In this document: positions 34,598 to 42,656 of the stretch, one piece after another
Numbering within the stretch: position 1 is the first letter of the stretch
Layout: every line of letters starts with the position of its first letter
NCBI RefSeq assembly: GCF_041224595.1
Contig: NZ_JBGFGN010000131.1
Span: forward strand, 1 to 64,000
Reading direction: 5' to 3'
DNA: 64,000 nucleotides
Source of the DNA: Donghicola sp041224595
GTDB lineage: Bacteria; Pseudomonadota; Alphaproteobacteria; Rhodobacterales; Rhodobacteraceae
Made by a program: the position numbers and the translations under genes
The notes under the pieces: generated by a model
What the model was told of the DNA's origin: nothing
What the model saw: only the letters and a program-made list of their open reading frames with translations
Database searches by the model: none

Positions 34598-35317
34598 ATG
34601 ACCTCTTCCGCGAAAAACACCCCTTGGCACGGCGCCCTGATCGAAGGCGCAACAGCCACCCTCTGGACCTTTGACGCGGGCCGCACCATAGAGCCCGCCC
34701 AGACAGAGGCCCTGCCTGATAACACGATCATCGCAGGCGACAGCAGCTACACCTCAGCTGTGCCCTGCCCCGTGATCCCGGATGCCCTGCCATCCAACGG
34801 CTCCCAGCGCGTTCTGCCTACCGTGACCCAAGCCGCCCCGCGCGACCGCCTGACATGGGCGCGCGTTGCCGCCATCGGCTTCCAAAGCCTGAACCCCGAA
34901 TGGGATGGCATCCTGTGCCTGCCCGGTCACGACACAACTTACTGGGTCCATCTCTCGGCCAAAGAAATCGTCAGCTTCCAAGGCTGTGCAACCCCGCAAC
35001 TGGCTCGTACCCTGAACGCAGGTACGACCCCGGAAACCGAGGCGGCGGAGCAGACCATGTCTCGCCCTGCGAACCTTGCCGCGCAAATCCACACAGCGCA
35101 GGTCAGCCAGAACGCAAACGCTCTGCTCGGTCATCTCTTGGGTGCTGAAATCGCTGCGACCCGCCCCTACTGGCTGGGTCAAGAGGTAGCCCTGATCGGC
35201 ACGACACCGATCACCGAGGCCTATGCCACCATCCTGAACGCGCAGCACGTTCCCCTAATCCGCGCTGACGGCACGAAAATGGTGGAAAAGGGCTTACAGA
35301 TCCTGAACGCCCTCTAA
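34598..35317 (+). CDS. DgoK-like protein (2-dehydro-3-deoxygalactonokinase family), shortened
   Basis: 239 residues. The segment DGILCLPGHDTTYWVHL and the following IVSFQGCATPQLARTL align with the DgoK core (LPGTHSKWV...F.T.MTGEL). Family members are near 290 residues and begin with a phosphate-binding DWGTTNLR motif; here the N-terminus has no such motif, so it may not be an active kinase. No ribosome site is visible because a hairpin fills the space before the ATG. No KDPGal aldolase lies beside it. Function is uncertain. Confidence 0.65.
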   Translation: MTSSAKNTPWHGALIEGATATLWTFDAGRTIEPAQTEALPDNTIIAGDSSYTSAVPCPVIPDALPSNGSQRVLPTVTQAAPRDRLTWARVAAIGFQSLNPEWDGILCLPGHDTTYWVHLSAKEIVSFQGCATPQLARTLNAGTTPETEAAEQTMSRPANLAAQIHTAQVSQNANALLGHLLGAEIAATRPYWLGQEVALIGTTPITEAYATILNAQHVPLIRADGTKMVEKGLQILNAL

Positions 35318-35343
35318 TCTTCAACTTGGGACAAAATACCCCC
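35317..35343 (-). repeat. Dispersed element, copy 7 (divergent form), at the DgoK-like stop
   Basis: TCTTCAACTTGGGACAAAATACCCC begins right after the TAA of the DgoK-like gene (35315-35317). A GC hairpin GGAGGCGG (35347-35354) / CCGCCTCC (35360-35367) follows. Confidence 0.65.
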
Positions 35344-35382
35344 GCCGGAGGCGGAACTGCCGCCTCCAGACGCGCCGCCTGA

Positions 35383-35574
35383 TCAGGCTTCGGTGCCGAC
35401 CTTGTCCGCGTGATCCTTGTGAATGAACTTCGCGTCGCAATATCCGCATTCGACGTAGCCGTCGCTCTCTGGGATCATCAGCCACACGCGCGGATGGCCC
35501 AGAGCGCCCTCGCCGCCATCACAGGCAACACGATAGGTATCTACGATCTTGGTTTCCGGTGCTTTGGTGGTCAT
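35383..35574 (-). CDS. Zinc-finger CHCC domain protein (NDUFS6-like)
   Basis: 63 residues. The pattern Cys-x8-His ... CGYC (CDGGEGALGHPRVWL, then ECGYCDAKF) is the CHCC zinc finger of PF10276, related to the NDUFS6/13-kDa accessory subunit of complex I. Alphaproteobacterial members are thought to bind zinc and associate with complex I. The start at 35572-35574 gives this core with a short lead. It is divergent from the ABC ATPase gene. Confidence 0.9.
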   Translation of the reverse strand: MTTKAPETKIVDTYRVACDGGEGALGHPRVWLMIPESDGYVECGYCDAKFIHKDHADKVGTEA

Positions 35575-35652
35575 ATCTGTCCTCACAGTTGTCGCAGGGC
35601 GCTATGCGCGTTAGGTGCGATACTATCGGCACATTGGCAAGGGGCAAGAGCG

Positions 35653-36603
35653 GTGAGCAACGCGATCGAAATCGAAGGCCTTCGGAAAATCTACAGCGGC
35701 AGCGGAAAATCCGCGCCCAAAGAGGCTCTGAAGGGGATCGACCTATCCATTCCCCGCGGATCTGTCTTTGGCCTCTTGGGTCCGAACGGGGCGGGCAAAT
35801 CGACGCTGATCAATATTCTGGCGGGGCTCGTGGTGAAAACCGAGGGCGCCGTGCGCATCTGGGGCTGGGATCAGGACAAGAACCCACGCCAGTCCCGCGC
35901 CTCGATCGGGATCATGCCGCAGGAACTGAACCTAGATCCGTTCTTCACCCCCCGCGGCTCGCTCGAGGTTCAAGCCGGTCTCTATGGCGTTCCCCGCAGC
36001 CAACGCCGTAGCGATGAAATCCTGAAGTTCGTTGGCCTTGAAGACAAAGCCGAGGCCTATGCCCGCACGCTGTCAGGCGGGATGCGCCGCCGTCTGCTTC
36101 TCGGCAAAGCACTCGTCCACCGCCCCCATATTCTGGTTCTGGACGAACCGACCGCGGGCGTCGACATCCAGCTGCGCCAGATGCTGTGGAACAACGTCCG
36201 CAAGCTCAATCAGGAAGCGGGCATGACCATCATCCTGACCACGCACTATCTGGAAGAGGCCGAAGAGATGTGTGACGAGATCGCCATCATCAACGAGGGC
36301 TCTCTGGTTGCGCAGGACACGACCGCGAACATGCTAGGCCGTCTGGATGCCAAGGCGATGGTGATCCAGCCCGAAACCACTCCTGACCGCCTACCCGAGG
36401 GCGAAGGGCTGGACGTCTCCACCCGCCACGACGGCGCCTTGGTTATCCGCTATCATAGCAAACAAATCACGGCTGACCGTGTTCTACATGCCGTCCGCGA
36501 TGCGGGAATCGTGATTCGCGATGTGAAGACCGAAGAAGCCGATCTGGAAGACGTCTTCCTGAAGCTGACCCACAGCGCCGGAGCGTCAGGAGTAGATGCC
36601 TGA
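35653..36603 (+). CDS. ABC transporter ATP-binding protein (ABC-2 type), permease not adjacent
   Basis: 316 residues. Walker A GLLGPNGAGKST, signature LSGGMRRRLLLGKAL and Walker B ILVLDEPTAGVD are intact, and a C-terminal extension (about 225-316) resembles the drug/polysaccharide exporter ATPases of the YadG type. The start is GTG 35653-35655, with AAGGGG before it. No ABC-2 permease gene follows; the next gene is convergent and overlaps by 18 bp. The substrate cannot be inferred. Confidence 0.9.
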   Translation: MSNAIEIEGLRKIYSGSGKSAPKEALKGIDLSIPRGSVFGLLGPNGAGKSTLINILAGLVVKTEGAVRIWGWDQDKNPRQSRASIGIMPQELNLDPFFTPRGSLEVQAGLYGVPRSQRRSDEILKFVGLEDKAEAYARTLSGGMRRRLLLGKALVHRPHILVLDEPTAGVDIQLRQMLWNNVRKLNQEAGMTIILTTHYLEEAEEMCDEIAIINEGSLVAQDTTANMLGRLDAKAMVIQPETTPDRLPEGEGLDVSTRHDGALVIRYHSKQITADRVLHAVRDAGIVIRDVKTEEADLEDVFLKLTHSAGASGVDA

Positions 36604-37296
36604 CCAGATGTCGGTGATCGCCTCCTGATCACCGGACAGGATGGGCTGCAAGAACTCTCCGACGGCGCCAATCGCGCCGTCCATGACCTCGCCGCCGACC
36701 TTGCCCGCGAAGCGCCCCGCCAGATCGGACAGGGCCCGCTTCATCAGCCCGCGGAAGGACGGATCATCCAGTTTGCCCGCACGATAGAGGCCGCGCTTCA
36801 CCTCGGCTTGCTGATCCGCAGTCATGAATTCCTCGAGCACACTCGCCAGTCCCGAGACGGGCAGCCGCACCAGACTGGGATTGAAACTGGCATCCGTGAC
36901 GACACGTGCACGGCGGCAGATCTCACCCAGATGCGCCTGAACGACAGGGTTTTCGACCTCTAGCACGAACCAGTTGGCATCTCGAAAGTAGCTGTCATTC
37001 ATGATGACCGACCGCACCTGATCGTCCAGCTGACCCGACTGAGTCTGCCGAATTTCCAGATCGAACATCAGATTACGGGCCTTTGATCGGCTGACATGCA
37101 GATCAGCCATCACCTGATAGAGCGCCGCATCCTGAGCAACGACGCCTGCATCCCGCAGGGTCCGAAAGATCAAAAGATCCACTTCCCGTTTGGGCAAAAC
37201 ACCAAAGGCGGGCATCGTGTATTCCACCAGCAACCGCCCCAGCAACGCTTGCAGTTCTGGCTTCTCAAGTTTGTTCAGCGCGCCCGCAATATCCAT
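36586..37296 (-). CDS. Hypothetical protein, unknown function
   Basis: 236 residues with a soluble, helix-rich pattern and no membrane segment. I recognise no family; the middle part HVSRSKARNLMFDLEIRQ has a helix-turn-helix look but is not diagnostic. It overlaps the ABC gene tail by 18 bp in convergent orientation. Upstream, the hinT terminator covers its ribosome site (GGAGGG inside the right arm of the hairpin), so it may be expressed only under special conditions or from another start. Confidence 0.75.
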   Translation of the reverse strand: MDIAGALNKLEKPELQALLGRLLVEYTMPAFGVLPKREVDLLIFRTLRDAGVVAQDAALYQVMADLHVSRSKARNLMFDLEIRQTQSGQLDDQVRSVIMNDSYFRDANWFVLEVENPVVQAHLGEICRRARVVTDASFNPSLVRLPVSGLASVLEEFMTADQQAEVKRGLYRAGKLDDPSFRGLMKRALSDLAGRFAGKVGGEVMDGAIGAVGEFLQPILSGDQEAITDIWSGIYS

Positions 37297-37297
37297 A

Positions 37298-37328
37298 GAA
37301 AAAGGCCCTCCGTTTCCAGAGAGCCTTT
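37298..37328 (-). terminator. Terminator of hinT overlapping the next gene's ribosome site
   Basis: AAAGGCCCTC (37301-37310) pairs with GAGAGCCTTT (37319-37328) with one G-U pair; on the minus strand TTTTTC follows. GGAGGG of the downstream gene lies inside the hairpin, and its ATG is two bases beyond the T-run. Confidence 0.75.
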
Positions 37329-37365
37329 GGCAAATCGCGTGAATGGGCGGTGAACCGACCGCGCG

Positions 37366-37737
37366 TTACTCAGCCTTGGCCAGCATTCGGCCCAGATTGC
37401 GGCCACCCAGAATATGGAAATGCAGATGTGGCACTTCCTGGATTGCGTTCTCGCCTGCGTTGGCGATGGTGCGGAAGCCACCGTCTTTGACGCCAACCAT
37501 CTCGCAGACCTTGCCGAAAGTGCGGTTGAAATCGAGGATCTCTTCGTCCGAGGCCGTCTGACAGAAGTGGTCGTAGCAGACATAGGGGCCCTTGGGGATC
37601 ACCAGCACGTGGATCGGCGCCTGAGGGTAAATGTCATGGAACGCCAGCGTATGCTCGGTTTCCAGCACGGTTTTATTGGGGATTTCCCCGCGCAGGATTT
37701 TCGCGAAAATGTTCTGGTCGTCGTAAGTGTAGGACAT
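37366..37737 (-). CDS. hinT: HIT-family nucleotide-binding protein
   Basis: 123 residues, the HINT subfamily length. Histidine triad HLHFHIL at 104-110 and the upstream NIFAKILRGEIPNKTVLE and HDIYPQAPIHVLVIPK motifs are typical. HINT proteins hydrolyse phosphoramidate bonds of AMP-lysine or AMP-NH2. It starts 8 bp after the GT14/DUF5928 gene on the same strand. Confidence 0.95.
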   Translation of the reverse strand: MSYTYDDQNIFAKILRGEIPNKTVLETEHTLAFHDIYPQAPIHVLVIPKGPYVCYDHFCQTASDEEILDFNRTFGKVCEMVGVKDGGFRTIANAGENAIQEVPHLHFHILGGRNLGRMLAKAE

Positions 37738-37745
37738 CGGCAGCC

Positions 37746-39323
37746 TCAGTCAGAGAACAAGTAATGGATTTGCATAATCTCTAGCGCTGTATCGCCATCG
37801 ACCTCAAGGAAACGCGTCAAGGCTTCGGCATTTTCCTCTGGGCTGGCCTCTTCGTTGATGCGTTCGTAGTTCTCGTATTCCTTGTCGCGGATGCGGTCGA
37901 GCTCGTGATACAGGTCGTTCCGCAGCGTCGGCACCAGTCGCTCCAGTTGTTCATCCGTGGTGTGATCGCCCGCAAGACCCGTCCGTTTTGCGTGGCCGGC
38001 TAAATATTCATCACTAAAAGAGCAGTTGATCTCGAGAACGCGGGTCCTAGAGCGGTCAGACATGAAGTCCTGCAACAGATCAAGGTTCGATGGGTCCATA
38101 CAGAGAATCATCTTATCGGTCTCGTAGACCTCGTAGAGCATCCGGACCAGCACGCGGCGGTGACGGGCCCGCTTGTCCAGACTGCTCTGGATGCCCCCCA
38201 GATCGGGCAGCGGCGTCCCCTCTTCTTCGAACAGGTATTCGACGCCAGCAACGTCCACGCGCTGTTTGATCTGGTCCAGCAAACGCTTGGCCACATGCCA
38301 CTTCTTGCAGACGATGATCAGCAGTTCGCGGTGCCGGCCAAGGGTCGCCTCAGCCTCCCAGAAACGGGGGGCAAAACGCCGCCCCACACGGCCACGACCT
38401 GCAAGAAATTTGTACAAGTTGCGCCCCTCATCCGAGATGCGGAATTCCACATCCTCAGTTGCCCACAGCTCACCCAAGCGGGCGCGTAACTCTTTGGCTT
38501 CGGGGCTGATCTTGCGGGCAAAAAGGAAGTTCTGCGCCAGCAGCATGTCATAGTGGTCGTTGTAGAAATTCACCGGCATTCCGTAGTCGTTGAACATCAG
38601 GAATGTCAGCGTGCGGGTTTCGATTTCCTTGGCGGGCACCAGATGGCGGACCAGCGTCTGAAAGAACGTCTCGTCAGGAATCCACGTGGTCCTGAAAAAG
38701 CGCATGACATCCTTGCGCTTCTTGGTGAAATCGAGGATCGCCTCAATCGTTTCGCGGCGCAGACACCACCACTGACTGCCGATCTGGACGTCAATGTCAT
38801 GGGGGATTTCTCGGGTCAGCCCCAACCGCTGCTGCCACTCAAGGCTCTTGTAGAACAACCACTTATTGTTTCGTTCGTTGAACCAGTGCCGGTAAATAAG
38901 GCGCTCTTCCTTGATGCCCGTCTTGATCCAGTCGCTCGAGAAGAAATCGAAACTCTCGATAAAGTCACGCTCGTTCGCATCCAGAAACTCGTGCGCATAT
39001 TCCGCAGTTTTGACTGACATACAGTCGCCTGACAGCATGTAAAAATGAGTTGCACGAGGAAAGGCATCGGTCGCGGCCTCAACCGCGTACAAGGATGCCT
39101 CAACCAGGCTCCATTCACCCCAGCCGCACTTGATACGTTTGGTGGCAAAAGCGACGTTCGGGTTCGGCCCCAAAGCCTCTTTGATCATGGCGAAATGCTC
39201 GGGTTTCGCACGCGCATCAAAGTGGATCGAGATGTAGTCACCTACCGCGGTCAGCCGCTCTGCCTGATCAATAATCGCCTTGGGGTCTTTGTGGCAGAGA
39301 AGTATAAATGCAATGCGCGACAT
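37746..39323 (-). CDS. GT14-type glycosyltransferase with C-terminal DUF5928
   Basis: 525 residues. The first 300 are a core-2/I-branching (GT14) glycosyltransferase domain: RIAFILLCHKDPKAI, then FYMLSGDCMSVK and QWWCLRRETIEAIL. The C-terminal 200 residues are the DUF5928-type domain seen attached to GT14 in Rhodobacteraceae. It would transfer a sugar, possibly a xylosyl or N-acetylglucosaminyl unit, to a cell-surface glycan. GGAG supports the start at 39321-39323. It is divergent from a sulfotransferase, a pairing that suggests sulfated surface polysaccharide. Confidence 0.9.
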   Translation of the reverse strand: MSRIAFILLCHKDPKAIIDQAERLTAVGDYISIHFDARAKPEHFAMIKEALGPNPNVAFATKRIKCGWGEWSLVEASLYAVEAATDAFPRATHFYMLSGDCMSVKTAEYAHEFLDANERDFIESFDFFSSDWIKTGIKEERLIYRHWFNERNNKWLFYKSLEWQQRLGLTREIPHDIDVQIGSQWWCLRRETIEAILDFTKKRKDVMRFFRTTWIPDETFFQTLVRHLVPAKEIETRTLTFLMFNDYGMPVNFYNDHYDMLLAQNFLFARKISPEAKELRARLGELWATEDVEFRISDEGRNLYKFLAGRGRVGRRFAPRFWEAEATLGRHRELLIIVCKKWHVAKRLLDQIKQRVDVAGVEYLFEEEGTPLPDLGGIQSSLDKRARHRRVLVRMLYEVYETDKMILCMDPSNLDLLQDFMSDRSRTRVLEINCSFSDEYLAGHAKRTGLAGDHTTDEQLERLVPTLRNDLYHELDRIRDKEYENYERINEEASPEENAEALTRFLEVDGDTALEIMQIHYLFSD

Positions 39324-39446
39324 GTGCTCCACAATCCAGTAAAACGCGTCCATACCTTGTTAGGCGAGATGCGGAATTGAATAAACCGCAATTCTTTGCT
39401 TTGTATTAGTAATATTAAACGCGAGCCGCGTTTCGGAGGATTGTGT

Positions 39447-40265
39447 ATGGGATTTCCAGGGACCTGGATGACCGAGAGCGAGAGCGTCGTGTACCGCGTC
39501 GTTCCCAAGTGTGCCTGCTCGACCATCGGGCAGATCATGTTCTATTCGGACCATGGTCGTTTCTTTGACGGAGACATTCACGACTCCAAGTTCGGCCTGC
39601 ATAAGTGGTCACAAGACGACAGCCAGCTGTTGATCGAGCGCAACGTGCAGTCGCACAAAAGTTATGCGTTCACCTGCGTGCGCAACCCCTACACCCGCGT
39701 GCTGTCGTCGTTCTTTGACAAGATCTGCGGCATCCAGCGGAACGGGCGCCGGTATCGCGGCAACCTCGTCCCCCTGCTCATCCAGAAGTACGGGATCGAG
39801 GTCGGCGGCGAGGACGGCAAGCAAGAGTTTGACCAGATCAAGTCATTCCGCCGCTTTCTGCTGTTCACCCGTGACACCATCCGCTGGCGCCGCCCGATGG
39901 AGCCGGACATTCACTGGTCGGCCATGGCAGGTCACGTCAGCACGTTCATCGTGAACGGCGGGCGCTACAACAACATCTTCTGGACCGAGGCATTCAACGA
40001 CGGCATGCAAAGCGTTCTGGACGCGATCGAGACACCGCATACCGTCGATTTGGCGAACATCCCGCGCTTCAACGAATCTGAAGGCCACGGCCCCAAACGC
40101 GCCCATCCGGTCGAGGATTACTTTGACGATCTGTCGATGCATCTAGTCAAAGAAATCTACCACCGCGATTTCGAGCTGTTCAAATATGACTTCGATAATC
40201 CGGGCAACAAGATGCCCATCGGCGAGATTGACCTAGATGAGGTTCACGCCAAGCTCGGTGAGTAA
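39447..40265 (+). CDS. Sulfotransferase family protein
   Basis: 272 residues of the Sulfotransfer_2 family. The 5'-phosphosulfate loop is VPKCACST (19-26) and the 3'-phosphate segment is CVRNPYTRVLSSFF (77-90). It would transfer sulfate from PAPS to a carbohydrate hydroxyl. GGAGG lies 7 bases before the ATG. It is divergent, 123 bp from the GT14/DUF5928 gene, so a joint role in making a sulfated exopolysaccharide is likely though unproved. Confidence 0.9.
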   Translation: MGFPGTWMTESESVVYRVVPKCACSTIGQIMFYSDHGRFFDGDIHDSKFGLHKWSQDDSQLLIERNVQSHKSYAFTCVRNPYTRVLSSFFDKICGIQRNGRRYRGNLVPLLIQKYGIEVGGEDGKQEFDQIKSFRRFLLFTRDTIRWRRPMEPDIHWSAMAGHVSTFIVNGGRYNNIFWTEAFNDGMQSVLDAIETPHTVDLANIPRFNESEGHGPKRAHPVEDYFDDLSMHLVKEIYHRDFELFKYDFDNPGNKMPIGEIDLDEVHAKLGE

Positions 40266-40272
40266 GTTCAGC

Positions 40273-40307
40273 AAACGCCCGATCCAGACCGGACCGGGCG
40301 TTTTCTT
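40273..40307. terminator. Terminator after the sulfotransferase gene
   Basis: AAACGCCCG (40273-40281) pairs with CGGGCGTTT (40295-40303), followed by TCTTTT on the plus strand. It also lies just past the stop of the convergent ALDH gene. Confidence 0.85.
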
Positions 40308-42650
40308 TTATTCGCCGTAGGGGACCCAAATGTTTTTGACGCGGGTCGCGGCCTCTAGGAACTCTGTTCCTTCGCCGTCCTCACCCATCCAGTCGCGGCT
40401 CAGGGCGTTGTTCACCCAAGTCCGCTTGAGGTTCGTCGTGCTTGCGGCCTCGATCTGGCCGGACAGGTCGGTGCTGCTAAAGCTCCAGACTGCGTCCAGA
40501 TCCATGTGCTGCGCCATCGTCTTGGCCAAATCGCCGTGGCAGCCAGTCAGGATGTTCACCACGCCCGCAGGCACGTCAGAGGTTTCGAGCACCTGAATAA
40601 AATCCGTCGCCAGCAGCGGATAGGGTTCCGACGCCACCAAGACCGAGGTATTCCCCATCGCCATCAGCGGTGCCATCACAGACACCAGCCCCAGCAAGGG
40701 CCGCTCATCAGGACAAATCGCGCCCACAACGCCGACGGGTTCATTCATGGCCATTGCCACGCCCTTGATCGGGACACCGTGCACGCGGCCATCGTATTTG
40801 TCGGCCCACGCGGCATAGGTGAACAGGCGGTTAATGGCGGCTTTGACCTCGGCAGTGCCGTCGCCACGTCCGGTCAGGGCATCAATCCGCTCGGCGAACT
40901 CATAGGCCCGCGCCGACAGGTTTTCGCCCAGATAGAACAGGATTTGCGCCCGCAGGTGGCCGGTTGTTTTGGCCCACCCTCTGGCGCCATGCGCGGCCTC
41001 GACCGCGTTGCGAATATCCTTGCGGCTGGCGATGCTGACCTGCCCCGCCAACGCGCCATCGGCCTGCCAGATGGACTGTGAATAGCCGCCATCGGGCCGT
41101 GCCTGCTTGCCGCCAATGTACAGTTTGGCCGTCCGGTCGATGGCATCGACAGGCAGACCGTCACCCTCTTTGGGCTCGACCTTGGCCAGTTCACGGGGCT
41201 CGCGGTTCGGGCGGGTATAAGCGCTCAGACCTTCCCATCCGCCTTCGCGGCCAAAGCCGCTCTCGCGCACACCGCCGAAACCGGCAGCCGCGTCGAACAG
41301 GTTGGTCCCGTTCACCCAGACCACGCCAGCGGCCAGCTGCGGGGCCACGTCCAAAGCGCGGTTGATATTCTCGGTCCACACACTGGCGGCAAGGCCATAG
41401 CGCGTGTTGTTCGCGATCTGCACAGCCTCTGACGGCAAGCGGAAGGTGGTCGAGACCAGCACCGGCCCGAAGATTTCCTCTTGCATCAGGGTGTCGGCGG
41501 GCGACAGGCCAGTGATCAGGGTCGGCGGGTAATAGCAGCCGTCGGCGGGCATCTCGGCAGCGCTCCGATACAGTTCGCCCGAGGTGTTGCTATCAACCAG
41601 TTTCGTGATCGTCTCGACCTGCACGGGGTCAACAATCGCGCCCACGTCGATGCATTTGTCCAACGGATTCCCGATCCGCAGTCGGTCCATACGTGCCTTC
41701 AGCCGCGCGTGGAAATCATCGGCGATGCCCTCTTGCACGATCAGGCGCGAACCTGCGCAGCAGACCTGCCCTTGGTTAAACCAGATCGCATCGACGAGGC
41801 CCTCGACCGCGCTGTCCAGATCGGCATCCTCGAACACGATGTAGGCGGACTTGCCCCCCAGTTCGAGCGTCAGCCCTTTACCACCCCCAGCCGTCGCCTT
41901 GCGAATTTTGCGGCCAACAGAAGTTGAACCAGTGAACGCGACCTTATCAACGTCGGCATTCACCACCATTTCGCCGACCGCGCCGTCGCCTGTCACGATG
42001 TTCACCACACCTGCAGGCAGGCCGATCTGGCGGCAGATGTCGGCAAAGCACAGGGCGGTCAGGCTGGTGTATTCGGCGGGCTTCAGCACCACGGTGTTGC
42101 CCATGGCGATGGCTGGCGCGACCTTCCACGCCAGCATCAGCAGCGGGAAATTCCACGGGATCACTTGACCGCACACACCCACGGGGGCACGGTCTGCCAT
42201 CGTTTTGTCCATCAACTGCGCGTGGCCCGCGTGGTGGTAGAAGTGGCGCTGAACCAAGGGGATGTCGATGTCGCGGGACTCTCGGATCGGCTTGCCGTTG
42301 TCCAAAGTCTCCAGCACGGCGAGCAGCCGCCCGTGCTTCTGCAGCGCACGGGCGAGCGCGTACATGTACCGCGCACGGCCCGCCCCGCCCAAAGCCTCCC
42401 ATTTCGGCTGGGCCGAGCGGGCGGCATCCACAGCAGCATCCACGTCGGCTTGGGTGGCTTGGCTCAGTTCGGCCAGCACCTCGCCCGTCGCAGGATTGCG
42501 GGTTTCGAAGGTGTCGCCAACCTCGGTGAAGGCACCGTTGATAAAGTGGCCAAAGCTGCTGCCGTTATCGACAAGCCAAGCCAGCGCCTCGGCGGCGGAT
42601 TCAGGGGCGGGACCGTAGTTCATGGTCTCAAAAATCTCTTTCACGGACAT
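40308..42650 (-). CDS. Two-domain aldehyde dehydrogenase (ALDH16-like)
   Basis: 780 residues, twice the usual size. The first ALDH domain (about 30-500) has the general base in LELGGKS (Glu263) and catalytic Cys297 in FNQGQVCCAG. The second domain (about 510-780) is ALDH-like but shows no catalytic Cys loop and is shorter, as in ALDH16 proteins. LsALDH16 from Loktanella has this layout with an active first domain. It starts 6 bp after deoC, suggesting it oxidises acetaldehyde or another aldehyde made by that operon. Confidence 0.93.
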   Translation of the reverse strand: MSVKEIFETMNYGPAPESAAEALAWLVDNGSSFGHFINGAFTEVGDTFETRNPATGEVLAELSQATQADVDAAVDAARSAQPKWEALGGAGRARYMYALARALQKHGRLLAVLETLDNGKPIRESRDIDIPLVQRHFYHHAGHAQLMDKTMADRAPVGVCGQVIPWNFPLLMLAWKVAPAIAMGNTVVLKPAEYTSLTALCFADICRQIGLPAGVVNIVTGDGAVGEMVVNADVDKVAFTGSTSVGRKIRKATAGGGKGLTLELGGKSAYIVFEDADLDSAVEGLVDAIWFNQGQVCCAGSRLIVQEGIADDFHARLKARMDRLRIGNPLDKCIDVGAIVDPVQVETITKLVDSNTSGELYRSAAEMPADGCYYPPTLITGLSPADTLMQEEIFGPVLVSTTFRLPSEAVQIANNTRYGLAASVWTENINRALDVAPQLAAGVVWVNGTNLFDAAAGFGGVRESGFGREGGWEGLSAYTRPNREPRELAKVEPKEGDGLPVDAIDRTAKLYIGGKQARPDGGYSQSIWQADGALAGQVSIASRKDIRNAVEAAHGARGWAKTTGHLRAQILFYLGENLSARAYEFAERIDALTGRGDGTAEVKAAINRLFTYAAWADKYDGRVHGVPIKGVAMAMNEPVGVVGAICPDERPLLGLVSVMAPLMAMGNTSVLVASEPYPLLATDFIQVLETSDVPAGVVNILTGCHGDLAKTMAQHMDLDAVWSFSSTDLSGQIEAASTTNLKRTWVNNALSRDWMGEDGEGTEFLEAATRVKNIWVPYGE

Positions 42651-42656
42651 GTCGGA

